The notes: a model not told the origin generated them from the sequence alone. Shown: positions 1-9,803, numbered from the stretch's first letter. The stretch is 64,000 nucleotides of DNA from Fibrella forsythiae (GCF_017353175.1 NZ_JAFMYW010000011.1:186001-250000), one strand, 5' to 3'. Program-made: numbers and translations.

Positions 1-2392
1 TTGTTGGTAGCAACACTTCGCCCTGAATACGAACTGTTTCCAGTTTTTTCGGAATTCGTAGTAAATCATCCTCTTGAAGCAGAATATCTTCCGATGAGCC
101 CGGATTGGCCAGTATACGCTCTAGGTTGATACCAATAGACTCTTTCTTGTCAGGGTCAACCGCTTCGATTTCAACCGCTGATTTGCGGTTTACATCATCC
201 GATAATTCGCTAACCGACCGCTGGCGTTGATCCAGTTCTTCAGGGCTAAGTTTTACCCGGCGAACCAGGGTAGCTCCTTTCACATAAGCCTGAGGTGTCA
301 ATCCGCCGGCACCAGCCACCAAATCGGAGACTTTCTGATCTTTCGTTCTGATAGGGTACTGACCTGGAAGGATTACCTCACCTTCTACAGTAGCGAACGT
401 CTGAATTTGATAGTTTGGCGACCGACGAACGACAACCTGATCATACGGCTGTAAGTAAAACTTGCTTTCGTTGCTTAGCTCCAAATTACGGTCAATGCTA
501 AAGCGGGAAACCTCGGCAATCTGAGCGGTAGCCGAAGTAGGATCAACGTCTTTCTTACGCCGTATAACCTCTATTTGTGCTACCGCAGCCGATTCGCGCA
601 GACCCCCTACTTTAACTAAGGCATCTTCAAGCGTCATGTTCGAGACGTACCCAATGCTACCAGGTCTGTTCACTTCTCCCTGAATGGTGATATCACCATA
701 TTCGGCCAACTCAAACTTAGAGTTCAGAATAACCTGGTCTTCACGCTGAAGTGGCAAATCAGCGTCAGTTCCGTTGAGTATCTTGGTCAGATCAACCGTG
801 ATATTTTCGGTTGTCATGTCTTCACGAGTCCGAATGACGTTTACCCGGCCCATCAGCGCTTCACCTCGTGGACCTTCAGCGCTGGTTACCAACTCTTTCA
901 GTGTTTTGTTCTGGTCGAGCGAATACACACCGGGACGGTAGATAGCGCCGCTGATGGTAACCTGGTTTTCGTACCGGTTCAACACCTGCTCGGCCGAAGC
1001 AATATCGCCATCCTGCATAACGAATGACTTATATTGGTCGGCCAATACATCGATTACCTTCAGCTCGCGGTTGGTCAGACGAGTAACTTTGATGCGGCTT
1101 TTATAGGCATTGGCCGTGAAACCGCCACCGTAGAAGAGTAGCTTGTCCATCGTCTCGCCGGGCAGCATCTCAAAGATGTTATTGCGGCGCGTGGTTCCCA
1201 GGAGCTCAACGTGCGATATGTAAGCTGGAATTCTGATGTTATCGTTGTCTTGCAGGCGAATGTTGTTCCGCAGTACACCCGTTAGTAGCAAATCGTATAA
1301 ATCGATAGTAGCTATAACGCGGTTGTTACGAATCAGCTGAATGTTACGGAATGACCCTAACTCGCTTGGACCGCCCGACGAGTAGATCGCATTCATAGCT
1401 GACGATAACGACGAGACAGTATACGTACCTGGCTTGATAGCCTCACCCAGTACCGATACCCGTATGCTGCGTATGTTGCCAAGCGTAACTTCCAGGTACG
1501 TGTTCTTTGGTCCATAAGAGCTACTCTTGAGACCGACGTAGATCTTCGAGAGCCGCTCACTGATTCGGGCTTTTGCCGCGTCGATGGTCAGGCCGGCTAC
1601 GTGAACAGGGCCGATTCCACTCGGCAGGTAGATATTTCCCTCCGGCGTTACAGTCTGCTTGATCGCATCCTGTGAATAACCATAGATATTTATATCCAAC
1701 TGATCACTGGTACCCAGTACGTAATTGACCGGAGTAGCAATGTTGATATTTGGCTGAAACGTTGACGCTAACGCCGGGTTATTGAACAACTCATAGCCGT
1801 ATAACTTCCGGCGGGCCGTAGCCCGTTCCTGCGCTTTGAGTGCTTCCTGATCAGATAGCACCTCGGCTTCTTTCTCTGTACCCTGCTCGTTGCTGTTGAG
1901 CGGAACATCACCCTGAATTGGCTGGCCGTTGGCATCAAGCGTTACCTGACCATTACCATTCTGGGCATCACCTGCCTGCTGACGGCCCGTGTTGCCAGTA
2001 GTGCCATTCGGATTTACATTCGCTCCCTGTTGTGAGGTACGTCCCTGCTGCGTGTTGCGGCCCGGAACCTGACCTCCGGTCTGGACCGTTCCGTTGGGGC
2101 CAACCTGCATGCCGTTTGGCAAGCGTGTGCCTGCAGGCACCTGGACCCCGGCGGGTAACTGAATAGTGCCTTGCGAACCTGAAGTTCCTTGTGAAGCGGC
2201 AGCGCCCGGGCGGCCTGTTGATACGGGTGCACTAGTGCCAGCTGCCGGAGCAACCTGAGATGAAGCAGTGGTGACCGATCCGAAAAATAACCCGATAAGC
2301 GCGATTGTGCGAGTTGTAGAACGAAGAGACTGGTCGGTAAGGCTGGCAAATAAAGAAACCCGGGAATGTTGGAATTTGGGCAATTTTTGCAT
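1..2392 (-). CDS. Polysaccharide export protein with SLBB domains (3' end outside window)
   Basis: The minus strand is open from an ATG at 2392 to the left edge (797 codons, no stop). Residues about 25-45 are a hydrophobic export signal (IALIGLFFGSVTTASSQ). Residues about 45-190 are low-complexity, rich in Gln, Gly, Asn and Thr. A Poly_export domain follows at about 220-290 (VNYVLGTSDQLDINIYGYS), then a series of SLBB-type repeats, each around a pattern such as VSGxVxxPGxY (for example ITISGAIYRPGVYSL, ITIQGEVNRPGSIGYV, TVEGEVILPGQYPI). In the Wza family such proteins form the outer-membrane channel for capsule or exopolysaccharide. The large size and several SLBB units fit the Bacteroidota branch. 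The partner tyrosine kinase/chain-length regulator would be expected beyond the left edge. Family is confident; the exported polymer is unknown. Confidence 0.9.
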   Translation of the reverse strand, partial: MQKLPKFQHSRVSLFASLTDQSLRSTTRTIALIGLFFGSVTTASSQVAPAAGTSAPVSTGRPGAAASQGTSGSQGTIQLPAGVQVPAGTRLPNGMQVGPNGTVQTGGQVPGRNTQQGRTSQQGANVNPNGTTGNTGRQQAGDAQNGNGQVTLDANGQPIQGDVPLNSNEQGTEKEAEVLSDQEALKAQERATARRKLYGYELFNNPALASTFQPNINIATPVNYVLGTSDQLDINIYGYSQDAIKQTVTPEGNIYLPSGIGPVHVAGLTIDAAKARISERLSKIYVGLKSSSYGPKNTYLEVTLGNIRSIRVSVLGEAIKPGTYTVSSLSSAMNAIYSSGGPSELGSFRNIQLIRNNRVIATIDLYDLLLTGVLRNNIRLQDNDNIRIPAYISHVELLGTTRRNNIFEMLPGETMDKLLFYGGGFTANAYKSRIKVTRLTNRELKVIDVLADQYKSFVMQDGDIASAEQVLNRYENQVTISGAIYRPGVYSLDQNKTLKELVTSAEGPRGEALMGRVNVIRTREDMTTENITVDLTKILNGTDADLPLQREDQVILNSKFELAEYGDITIQGEVNRPGSIGYVSNMTLEDALVKVGGLRESAAVAQIEVIRRKKDVDPTSATAQIAEVSRFSIDRNLELSNESKFYLQPYDQVVVRRSPNYQIQTFATVEGEVILPGQYPIRTKDQKVSDLVAGAGGLTPQAYVKGATLVRRVKLSPEELDQRQRSVSELSDDVNRKSAVEIEAVDPDKKESIGINLERILANPGSSEDILLQEDDLLRIPKKLETVRIQGEVLLPT

Positions 2393-2406
2393 ATTTTTAA
2401 GATGTC

Positions 2407-2426
2407 AACCCCGTCATAATGGGGTT
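2407..2426 (-). promoter_or_regulatory. Short hairpin in leader of the SLBB gene
   Basis: AACCCC (2407-2412) pairs with GGGGTT (2421-2426) around an 8-base loop, about 15 bases upstream of the SLBB gene's ATG on the minus strand. It would sit in the 5' leader and could affect translation. No T-run follows in either direction. The rest of 2393-2645, between the two divergent genes, shows nothing else I can name. Confidence 0.3.
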
Positions 2427-2645
2427 AGCTGGATGGTAATTAGTTAACGACGTTTCTTGTTTTTATGATATTTCAGCACAATCAGCGGGCAAAGTAAACG
2501 AACTTTTGCCGGATTCTAAATAGTTTTCTAGCAAGTGGAGGCCTGGACCCCTTTGGTAGCATGGGTATAATTTTTCCAATTTGCTGTAGACGGCCGCAAA
2601 CCGGTTTACGGCCTGTTTTTTGAAGAACCCTCGATTTCGTTCATT

Positions 2646-4538
2646 ATGGCAGAACAAACGCAGCCAACCGTACAGTACAACGAAGATAGTATCCGCTCGC
2701 TCGATTGGCGGGAGCATATCCGACTACGGCCGGGTATGTACATTGGTAAATTAGGCGATGGAGCCGCTGCCGATGATGGAATTTATGTGCTCCTGAAAGA
2801 AACGATCGACAATTCCATCGATGAACACGTAATGGGCAATGGTAAGGTTATCGATATCAAGGTAACCGATCATCGCATTGAGGTTCGCGATTACGGCCGG
2901 GGTATTCCACTCGGGAAAGTAGTTGAGGTAGTATCGAAAATAAATACCGGCGGCAAATATGATTCAGGGGCTTTTCAAAAGTCAGTTGGATTGAATGGCG
3001 TTGGTACGAAAGCAGTAAATGCCCTGTCAAGTTTTTTTCGGATTCAGTCGTTTCGGGAAGGGAAAACCGTTTGGGCTGAATTTGAGCGCGGCGTGCTGGT
3101 ACGGCAGGGCGAAGAAGTAACGAATCAGCGTAACGGTACATTGTCGGTGTTTGAACCTGATGATACCGTATTTAAAAATTACCACTACCGCGGGCAGTTT
3201 GTTTCAGATATGCTCTGGAACTACTGTTACCTGAATGCGGGGCTGGTTATGAATTTCAACGGTCAGAAGTTCATCTCGCAAAATGGGCTGCTCGATCTGT
3301 TGCGTAGTAAGCACAAGGAAGACGATCTGCGGTACCCGATCATACACCTGAAAGGGAATGACATTGAACTGGCCGTTAGTCATGGCAGCCAGTATGGTGA
3401 AGAATACCACTCGTTCGTAAACGGGCAATACACCACTCAGGGCGGTACACACCAGAATGCCCTGAAGGAAGCCTTCGTGAAAACCATCCGCGATCACTTC
3501 GGTAAAGATTATGACGCGGCCGATATCCGGGCGAGTGTTGTCGCTGCCATCAGCATACGGGTGCAGGAGCCCGTTTTTGAGTCGCAAACGAAAACCAAAC
3601 TGGGTTCTGTGAATATGGCCCCCGATGACAGCGCTCCATCGGTGCGTTCGTTCGTTATGGATTTCCTGAAAGAACGGCTCGATAACTTCCTGCATATGAA
3701 TGCGGGGGTGAAAGATGCGCTTAAACGGCGGATCGAACAGTCGGAACGGGAGCGGAAAGAACTGGCAGGAATCAAGAAACTGGCTAATGAACGGGCTAAA
3801 AAAGCCAGCCTGCATAATAAAAAGCTGCGCGACTGCCGGGTGCATCTGCCCGATCTAAAATCGGAGGATCGTCTGAACACAACGCTGTTCATTACGGAAG
3901 GAGACTCGGCCAGTGGTTCGATCACCAAAAGCCGGAACGTACAAACACAGGCCGTGTTTAGTTTGCGTGGTAAACCGCTGAACTGCTTTGGCCTGACCAA
4001 AAAGGTCGTGTACGAAAATGAAGAGTTCAACCTGCTTCAACATGCGCTCGACATTGAAGAAGGGCTGGAAACGCTGCGTTACAGCCGCATTGTGATTGCT
4101 ACCGACGCCGATGTGGATGGAATGCACATTCGGCTGCTGATGTTGACGTTCTTCCTGCAATTCTTCCCCGATCTGGTGCGGAATGGCCACCTGTATATTC
4201 TGGAAACGCCGTTGTTCCGGGTACGTAATCCAAAAAACCACAAAGAGACAGCCTATTGCTATTCGGAAGAAGAAAAGCAGACAGCCACGAATAAACTGAC
4301 AAAAGGGGGCAAGAAAGTCGAGATCACGCGGTTCAAGGGCCTCGGCGAAATATCGCCCGATGAGTTCGGCCTGTTTATTGGCGAAGATATGCGTCTGGAG
4401 CCGGTGATTATGGAGAAAGATGCGTCGGTACCTAAACTGCTTAGCTACTACATGGGAAAAAACACGCCCGACCGCCAGCGCTTTATTATCGATAATCTCC
4501 GCGTTGAAAAAGATGTTGAAGATGTTGCGCTAGTGTAG
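2646..4538 (+). CDS. parE: DNA topoisomerase IV subunit B (ParE-type)
   Basis: This is the ATPase/TOPRIM subunit of a type IIA topoisomerase, which decatenates or relaxes DNA with ParC. The GHKL ATPase shows DNSIDEH (about residues 56-62), GRGIPLG (near 88) and [13 protein letters not shown] (near 115). The TOPRIM domain has ITEGDSASG (near 416) and the acidic [10 protein letters not shown] (near 484), and [14 protein letters not shown] follows. The length of 630 aa fits ParE and Bacteroidota GyrB alike. The N-terminus ([21 protein letters not shown]) resembles the Bacteroidota ParE branch, so parE is preferred over gyrB. The partner parC is not in the window; the next gene is pheA. Confidence 0.87.
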   Translation: MAEQTQPTVQYNEDSIRSLDWREHIRLRPGMYIGKLGDGAAADDGIYVLLKETIDNSIDEHVMGNGKVIDIKVTDHRIEVRDYGRGIPLGKVVEVVSKINTGGKYDSGAFQKSVGLNGVGTKAVNALSSFFRIQSFREGKTVWAEFERGVLVRQGEEVTNQRNGTLSVFEPDDTVFKNYHYRGQFVSDMLWNYCYLNAGLVMNFNGQKFISQNGLLDLLRSKHKEDDLRYPIIHLKGNDIELAVSHGSQYGEEYHSFVNGQYTTQGGTHQNALKEAFVKTIRDHFGKDYDAADIRASVVAAISIRVQEPVFESQTKTKLGSVNMAPDDSAPSVRSFVMDFLKERLDNFLHMNAGVKDALKRRIEQSERERKELAGIKKLANERAKKASLHNKKLRDCRVHLPDLKSEDRLNTTLFITEGDSASGSITKSRNVQTQAVFSLRGKPLNCFGLTKKVVYENEEFNLLQHALDIEEGLETLRYSRIVIATDADVDGMHIRLLMLTFFLQFFPDLVRNGHLYILETPLFRVRNPKNHKETAYCYSEEEKQTATNKLTKGGKKVEITRFKGLGEISPDEFGLFIGEDMRLEPVIMEKDASVPKLLSYYMGKNTPDRQRFIIDNLRVEKDVEDVALV

Positions 4539-4563
4539 AATTAGAAATTGGGAAGTAGGAAAG

Positions 4564-4610
4564 AGGCTCTGCTGAATACCAAATGGTGGTTGGCAGAGCC
4601 TCATTCTTAA
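4564..4610 (+). terminator. Hairpin between parE and pheA
   Basis: GAGGCTCTGC (4564-4573) and GCAGAGCCTC (4594-4603) form a perfect 10-bp stem with a 20-base loop, followed by ATTCTTAATT. Outer imperfect arms extend it: AATTAGAAATTGGGAA (from 4540) matches TTCCCAATTCTTAATT (to about 4626). It probably ends parE transcription, and the AT-rich outer arms suggest an intergenic palindromic repeat. Confidence 0.6.
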
Positions 4611-4633
4611 TTCCCAATTCTTAATTTTACGCC

Positions 4634-5707
4634 ATGACCCTCGAATCACTCCGTACTGACATTGACGCCCTCGACGATCAGGTTCTGGCTTTGCTGAATC
4701 AGCGAATGGAACTGGTAAGGCACGTAGGCGAATTGAAACGCTCAACCAACTCGATCATTTATCGCCCCGAACGCGAACGCCAGATCATTGACCGGCTGGT
4801 GGCCCAAAACAGCGGCCCGTTGAACGAAGCCGCTATTGAAGCCATATTTCTGGAAGTATTTGCCGTTGCCCGTAATATGGAACTGCCCGAACGGGTGGCC
4901 TATCTGGGGCCGGAAGGGAGCTTTACACACCAGTGTGCCGAAGGCCGGTTTGGTGCGTTGAGTGCCTATACCGCTCTGCCAACCATTCGCTCGGTGTTTG
5001 AAAGCGTAGAGACTGGCCGGGCGCGGTTTGGCGTGGTGCCGATCGAGAATAACCAGGAAGGTGTCGTAAACGAAACCATCGACCTGCTTAATGAACGGGA
5101 TATCAGCATTGCGGCAGAAGCCCACATCCCGGTTCATTTCACGTTTGCTACTCAAACAGAAGACCTGTCTGAACTGAAATATATTTACTCGAAAGACATT
5201 GCTTTCCGGCAGTGTAGTAAATTTTTGCAGGATACGTTCGACGGCATGAAAGTAGAGCTCGTGCCGGTCGAATCGACGTCGAAAGCGGCGAAGTTGGCAG
5301 CCCAGCAACCCCACTCGGCGGCTATTTGCTCACACATTGCCGCCAAACTGTTTGGTGTGCCGGTTTTGTTCGACAACATCGAAGACAGTGACCTGAACCG
5401 TACCCGCTTTCTCATTCTGGCCAAAAACTTCCAGAACCAACCGAGCGGTCAGGATAAGACCACGCTGATTGCCCGCCTGCCGGAGACCATGAAGCCGGGT
5501 GTGCTGGCTACGTTTCTGCAGGAGTTCAACGAGCGAAGCATCAACATCACCAAAATTGAAAGCAGACCATTACGCAATGGTGCCACGTTTCAGTACTGGT
5601 TTTTACTGGAATGCGAAGGACACGCACAGGAACCAGCGCTAAAAGAAATTTTGCGTAAACACGCCACTGAGCTAAAATGTCTGGGTAGCTACGTGCGCGT
5701 TTCGTAA
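4634..5707 (+). CDS. pheA: Bifunctional chorismate mutase / prephenate dehydratase
   Basis: P-protein for phenylalanine synthesis: chorismate to prephenate to phenylpyruvate, in the cytoplasm. Residues 1-85 are an AroQ-type chorismate mutase (LRTDIDALDDQVLALLNQRM). The prephenate dehydratase domain starts near residue 90 (VAYLGPEGSFTHQ) and contains VPIENNQEG and the TRF motif in NRTRFLIL (near 254). The C-terminal ACT domain (from about 275) has ITKIESRPLR (near 309), matching the ESRP motif of Phe-binding feedback sites. Length (357 aa) and domain order are normal for the fused enzyme. The start follows the palindromic spacer after parE. Its last 19 bases overlap the convergent GNAT gene. 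Confidence 0.94.
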   Translation: MTLESLRTDIDALDDQVLALLNQRMELVRHVGELKRSTNSIIYRPERERQIIDRLVAQNSGPLNEAAIEAIFLEVFAVARNMELPERVAYLGPEGSFTHQCAEGRFGALSAYTALPTIRSVFESVETGRARFGVVPIENNQEGVVNETIDLLNERDISIAAEAHIPVHFTFATQTEDLSELKYIYSKDIAFRQCSKFLQDTFDGMKVELVPVESTSKAAKLAAQQPHSAAICSHIAAKLFGVPVLFDNIEDSDLNRTRFLILAKNFQNQPSGQDKTTLIARLPETMKPGVLATFLQEFNERSINITKIESRPLRNGATFQYWFLLECEGHAQEPALKEILRKHATELKCLGSYVRVS

Positions 5708-6099
5708 TGCTGGTAGGGAATAGCACCTTTGTAAAAGACATCGCCAATGGGTTTCATGTTGAAGCGCTCGTAGAACGCTGCCGCCGACAAGCGCGCGTCA
5801 CAACAGATCGTTTCTGCACCTAACCGCTTCGCTTCCTCGAAGACATGCCGTAGTAGCAACGTACCCAGCCCCTTATTTTGGTGGTTGGGTTGGGTGGCGA
5901 ACTTGCGAAAACGAGCAGCCGTTCCGGTAACGAAAAGCGAAATCACGGCAACCAGTTCATCGTCCAGGTACGTTCCGTAATGATGACCTGTTTCGTCATT
6001 GTCGATACGAACATAATCCAGGGGTTTCTCTGGCCAGAGAACCGAATGACGGAGTGGGTAGGTGTCGGCGGCCGTGATGGGGGAAATGCGACTAAACAT
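5689..6099 (-). CDS. GNAT-family N-acetyltransferase
   Basis: A 136-residue single-domain GNAT protein. The acetyl-CoA loop is visible as QPNHQNKGLGTLLLRHVFEEA (Q-x-x-G-x-G type, residues about 70-90), preceded by the beta-strand ELVAVISLFV and followed by the late GNAT region LSAAAFYERFNMKPIGDVFYKGAIPY. The acceptor substrate cannot be deduced. Its 3' end overlaps the end of pheA tail to tail. The start at 6099 is the first ATG and gives a complete fold. Confidence 0.85.
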   Translation of the reverse strand: MFSRISPITAADTYPLRHSVLWPEKPLDYVRIDNDETGHHYGTYLDDELVAVISLFVTGTAARFRKFATQPNHQNKGLGTLLLRHVFEEAKRLGAETICCDARLSAAAFYERFNMKPIGDVFYKGAIPYQHYETRT

Positions 6100-6199
6100 T
6101 ACTCAGAGATGTACTTGATCGTATGGCAAGTACGTTCACAATGGCCAACTAAAAAAGAATGGGGCTGTTAATCAACTATAGCACTTTATAACCTTCAAC

Positions 6200-6940
6200 A
6201 TGATTGCACTCATCACAGGCGCATCGTCGGGTATTGGCTGGGCCACAGCCGAAGCCCTTGCCAAACTCAAGTACAACCTCATTCTGTGCGGTCGTCGCCA
6301 GGAAAAACTTGACGAACTGGCTAAACAGCTATCCGTTGATACGCATACGCTTGTTTTTGATGTTCGCAACAATGAATCCGTAGCCACTGCCCTTACTTCG
6401 TTGCCCGAAAATTGGCAGTCGATTGATGTACTGGTCAACAACGCCGGGAATGCATACGGTATGTCGCCCATTCAGGATGGCGATGTGGCCGACTGGGATG
6501 CCATGATTGACGGAAATATACAGGGGCTTCTCTACGTATCGAAGGCTATAGTTCCGGGGATGGTGAGTCGCCAGCGGGGGCATATCGTGAATATGAGCAG
6601 TATTGCCGGCAAGCAGACCTATGCCAACGGGGCCGTTTATTGTGCCAGTAAGGCAGCAGTTGAAGCCATCAGCACAGGTATGCGGCTCGACCTTACCCAA
6701 CACGGAATAAAAGTGACCAACATTGCGCCTGGTGCCGTAGAAACCGATTTCTCGACGGTTCGTTTCAAGGGCGATAAAGCCCGCGCTGCGCAGGTATACG
6801 CTGGTTTCGACGCCTTGCAGGCTGCCGATATTGCGGATACAGTTGCCTATGCCGTGTCGGCGCCGGCCCACGTAACCATTGCTGACATCACGATCTTAGC
6901 GGCTGCCCAATCGGCGGCTACAACCATTCACCGGAAATAG
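6200..6940 (+). CDS. Short-chain dehydrogenase/reductase (SDR, YdfG-like)
   Basis: A classical 246-residue SDR. It has the NAD(P) loop TGASSGIGWA (residues about 6-15), NNAG (near 80), the catalytic serine in VNMSSIAG (near 133) and the active-site YCASK (near 151-155), then the PGAVETDFS segment typical of classical SDRs. GRRQEKL after beta-2 suggests NADP preference. The closest well-known group is YdfG-type 3-hydroxy acid/serine dehydrogenases, but the substrate is not determined by sequence. The GMC oxidoreductase gene starts 22 bases downstream on the same strand, so co-transcription is likely. Confidence 0.9.
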   Translation: MIALITGASSGIGWATAEALAKLKYNLILCGRRQEKLDELAKQLSVDTHTLVFDVRNNESVATALTSLPENWQSIDVLVNNAGNAYGMSPIQDGDVADWDAMIDGNIQGLLYVSKAIVPGMVSRQRGHIVNMSSIAGKQTYANGAVYCASKAAVEAISTGMRLDLTQHGIKVTNIAPGAVETDFSTVRFKGDKARAAQVYAGFDALQAADIADTVAYAVSAPAHVTIADITILAAAQSAATTIHRK

Positions 6941-6962
6941 AAGGGTTTTAGCCCCACTAACC

Positions 6963-8669
6963 ATGAATATCAACGGACCGGGTAAAGAACAGCATACGTA
7001 CGATGCCATCGTTATTGGATCTGGTATCAGTGGAGGTTGGGCCGCTAAGGAACTAACGGGTAAAGGCCTGCGTACGCTTGTGCTGGAGCGGGGCCGCGAG
7101 GTGAAGCACATCGACGACTATCCGACGGCGCTGAACAATCCATGGGATTTTCCGCACCGTAACCGGATGCCGCTGGCGTTCGATGAACAAAACCCGATTG
7201 CCACAAAATGCTACGCGCTTGACGAAGGCACCCAGCACTTTTTTGTTAAAGACAACGAGCATCCGTATGTTCAGGAAAAGCCGTTCGATTGGATCAAAGG
7301 GTATCAGGTGGGTGGTAAATCGCTGATATGGGCCCGACAGACCCAACGCTGGAGTAAATACGATTTTGAAGCCAACGCCCGTGACGGCGCTGCTATTGAC
7401 TGGCCTATCCGCTACGATGACATTGCCCCCTGGTATAGCCACGTAGAGCGATTTGCGGGAATCAGTGGTAACAAGGATGGCCTTGATACACTTCCTGACG
7501 GTGAATTTCTGAAACCCTGGGAGTTGAACTGTGTGGAGAAAGAGGTACAGAAAACGGTAGCGTCACTCTACAAAGACAGGTACGTTATCATTGGTCGTTG
7601 TGCGCACCTTACTGAACCACAACAAATTCATTTCGACCAGGGGAGGGCCCAGTGTCAGGCCCGTCATCTTTGCTATAGGGGGTGCCCTTTCGGCGGGTAT
7701 TTTAGTAGTAATTCGTCAACACTGCCGTGGGCAGCAAAGACCGGTAAATTGACGTTGCGTCCCTTTTCAGTGGTTGAGTCAATCCTATATGATGAATCGA
7801 AAGGGAAAGCAACCGGTGTTCGGGTGGTTGACACCAATACAAAGCAGGTAACAGAATACTTTGCGCGTATCATCTTCGTGAATGCCGCTGCCCTCAATAC
7901 GAATCTGATACTGCTCAACTCCCGATCGCACCGCTTTCCGAATGGCCTTGGCAACGATAATGGCCTGTTGGGTAGGTACGTTGCCTTTCACAATTATCGT
8001 GGCTCACTAAACGCCACGCACGAAGGTTTTGCAGACGGCTACTATTATGGTCGCCGGCCAACTACTGCCTTCATGCCGAATTTCCGGAATGTACATCGGC
8101 AGGAAACCGACTTCTTGCGGGGTTACATGGTGGCATTCAGCGCTAGTCGGGGGCAAGGTGTTGCAGGTGAGGCTAGTTTCGGAGCCGAGTTAAAGGAAAA
8201 CATGACAAAGCCGGGTCCGTGGCACACCTACATGATGATGCAGGGCGAAACTGTGCCCCGCTACGATAACCACGTGCGGTTGAGCGCAGACAAAAAAGAC
8301 CAATGGGGCATTCCGCAACTGGTAACGTCAATCGGGTACACAGAGAACGACGAGAAAATGCTGAACGACTTTCTCGAGCAGGGTACATATATGCTTGAGC
8401 AGTCAGGTCATGTGGCTATCCGGCCTTCCGACGACAAGCGAAATCCTGGCCTGGACATTCATGAAATGGGGGGCGTACGCATGGGTCACGATCCTAAAAC
8501 GTCGCTGCTGAATGCTCATAATCAGCTACATACGGCCAGAAACGTGTTTGTGACCGATGGCGCGGCAATGACTAGTACAAGCACGCAGAACCCATCGATA
8601 ACATTTATGGCATTAACGGCCCGTGCTGCCAATTTTGCCGTTGCTGAATTGAAGCGGAAGAATTTGTGA
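6963..8669 (+). CDS. GMC-family FAD oxidoreductase (copy 1)
   Basis: A 568-residue glucose-methanol-choline family flavoprotein. The Rossmann FAD motif IGSGISGGWAAKEL lies at about residues 18-31, followed by LVLERGRE. The C-terminal GMC domain contains HEMGGVRMG (catalytic His region) and TSTQNPSITFMALTARAA (near 545-562). It carries CRGCPFGGYFSS and reads as the large subunit of a periplasmic sugar/polyol or glucoside dehydrogenase. It closely resembles the GMC protein at 28131-29852 along its whole length. Unlike that copy it has no subunit-3 gene beside it; its neighbour is an SDR. No signal peptide is visible, so export, if any, would need a partner subunit. Its stop codon directly abuts the convergent acyltransferase gene. 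Confidence 0.92.
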   Translation: MNINGPGKEQHTYDAIVIGSGISGGWAAKELTGKGLRTLVLERGREVKHIDDYPTALNNPWDFPHRNRMPLAFDEQNPIATKCYALDEGTQHFFVKDNEHPYVQEKPFDWIKGYQVGGKSLIWARQTQRWSKYDFEANARDGAAIDWPIRYDDIAPWYSHVERFAGISGNKDGLDTLPDGEFLKPWELNCVEKEVQKTVASLYKDRYVIIGRCAHLTEPQQIHFDQGRAQCQARHLCYRGCPFGGYFSSNSSTLPWAAKTGKLTLRPFSVVESILYDESKGKATGVRVVDTNTKQVTEYFARIIFVNAAALNTNLILLNSRSHRFPNGLGNDNGLLGRYVAFHNYRGSLNATHEGFADGYYYGRRPTTAFMPNFRNVHRQETDFLRGYMVAFSASRGQGVAGEASFGAELKENMTKPGPWHTYMMMQGETVPRYDNHVRLSADKKDQWGIPQLVTSIGYTENDEKMLNDFLEQGTYMLEQSGHVAIRPSDDKRNPGLDIHEMGGVRMGHDPKTSLLNAHNQLHTARNVFVTDGAAMTSTSTQNPSITFMALTARAANFAVAELKRKNL

Positions 8670-9542
8670 TCAATCCAGTTTGGTCATGATTTTCGGGTAC
8701 TCACCCCGATGGTGTTTCCAGCGCTTGTGCGACCAGAGCCAGTTAGATGGCTGTCGGCGGATGGTCTCGGTCAGTTTGTCGCGGTACCGTTCCAGAATCT
8801 CACCGTAGGGCAGGTCGGTGTAGGGCGGTGCTGCCAACAGAACAAATGTGGCTTTGTAATAGCCTCGTCTTTCCCGTACCAGATCCAGATAAAAAACGGG
8901 TAATTGCTGGCTGCGTGCCAGCCGCTCCGTACCCGGGAAAAAAGGCGTGTCGCGATTGAAAAAGTTGGTCCAGTAAGCCACTTCAGGGATGTTGGGCATC
9001 TGGTCAGCAACGAGCGCAATGATCCGTGGTATGCTCCGACGGGCAACCATCTCGCGCGGTAGCCGGTTCATCGGAATCAAATACGCCCCAAACTTGCCGC
9101 GAATTTGCTGCATCATCTGCTCTGAGGCGTGATTATGTAGAGGTTTATATACGCAATCAACGGCAATGCCATTAACAAGAGTAGCGGCAGGTACCCACTC
9201 CCAGTTACACTGGTGGCCTGCTGCGCCCAATAGGGTCTGTCCTTCTTTCAAATAGTTACGTACCTGCTCGCCATTGACCACCGTTACCCGTTTGCGCATT
9301 TCGTCGGCCGACATTGCAGGTAGCTTGATCGTTTCAACGATCAGGTCGCAAAAGTTACGATAAAAGCCCCGCGCCAGTCGACTTATATGGGCTTCCGATT
9401 CATCGGGAAATGCATGCCGAAGGTTATCAAGAATAACCCGCCGCCGGTAGCGTATGATGTATGCAGTCAGGATAAACAAGACATCTGACAGGCGATAAAG
9501 AATATAAAAAGGCAGGCGGGCAATAAGGTTCAAAATGATCAT
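8670..9542 (-). CDS. Lysophospholipid/lipid A (LpxL/HtrB-type) acyltransferase
   Basis: An inner-membrane acyltransferase of the LpxL/HtrB family (290 aa), which adds a secondary acyl chain to lipid A or a related lipid. An N-terminal hydrophobic helix (about 1-30) is followed by the catalytic HQCNWE motif (H-x4-E, near residue 115) in AAGHQCNWEW. VALVADQMPN and the C-terminal PSNWLWSHKRWKHH are typical of the family. The ATG at 9542 was taken; a TTG three codons upstream is possible. It faces the GMC gene, with stop codons adjacent. In Bacteroidota the same family may also act on aminolipids, so the exact acceptor is open. Confidence 0.88.
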   Translation of the reverse strand: MIILNLIARLPFYILYRLSDVLFILTAYIIRYRRRVILDNLRHAFPDESEAHISRLARGFYRNFCDLIVETIKLPAMSADEMRKRVTVVNGEQVRNYLKEGQTLLGAAGHQCNWEWVPAATLVNGIAVDCVYKPLHNHASEQMMQQIRGKFGAYLIPMNRLPREMVARRSIPRIIALVADQMPNIPEVAYWTNFFNRDTPFFPGTERLARSQQLPVFYLDLVRERRGYYKATFVLLAAPPYTDLPYGEILERYRDKLTETIRRQPSNWLWSHKRWKHHRGEYPKIMTKLD

Positions 9543-9679
9543 GATCAGCAAAGATAAGCAGGAGTGAAGCCATCATTGACTGGCAGCATTTAGCCCATCG
9601 ACCACTTGCCATTAAATAAGTAATGCATATTTTAATGTTATTTTAATCTTTGAGCCAATAGTTATACTTGGGTATAAAA

Positions 9680-9687
9680 TACTTTTG
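9680..9687 (+). promoter_or_regulatory. Bacteroidota -7 promoter box (TACTTTTG) of RNA 1
   Basis: TACTTTTG matches the TAnnTTTG consensus. Transcription would begin at about 9690-9693, exactly where the first stem of the RNA candidate starts. A TTTG at 9649-9652 could be the upstream box, but its 27-base spacing is longer than usual. Confidence 0.5.
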
Positions 9688-9689
9688 CT

Positions 9690-9803
9690 GGCTTTCATTT
9701 AAAGCTAAGGTTGATTCTACCGGTGTCAAAAAACTGGTCAGCCAGCCTTAAATGGTGTGGATATAGTCGGAAAGCTATTCAGGAATCCTGGGTAGCTTTT
9801 TTT
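9690..9803 (+). ncRNA. Candidate structured small RNA, copy 1
   Basis: The parts in order are: stem GCTTT (9691-9695)/AAAGC (9701-9705); the block AAGGTTGA (9707-9714); a 36-base variable part with ACCGGT (9719-9724) pairing to ACTGGT (9733-9738); the block AATGGTGTGGATA (9751-9763); then CGGAAAGC running into a terminator hairpin AAAGCTA/TAGCTTT with a T7 tail (9771-9803). Every block recurs in the same order in copy 2 at 10207-10317. The first stem covaries between copies. I do not recognise it as a known RNA family. Confidence 0.6.

Noticed and set aside
3204-3845. 213-codon open frame opposite parE
   Set aside because: Antisense shadow of a clear topoisomerase gene; no signal, domain or start context.
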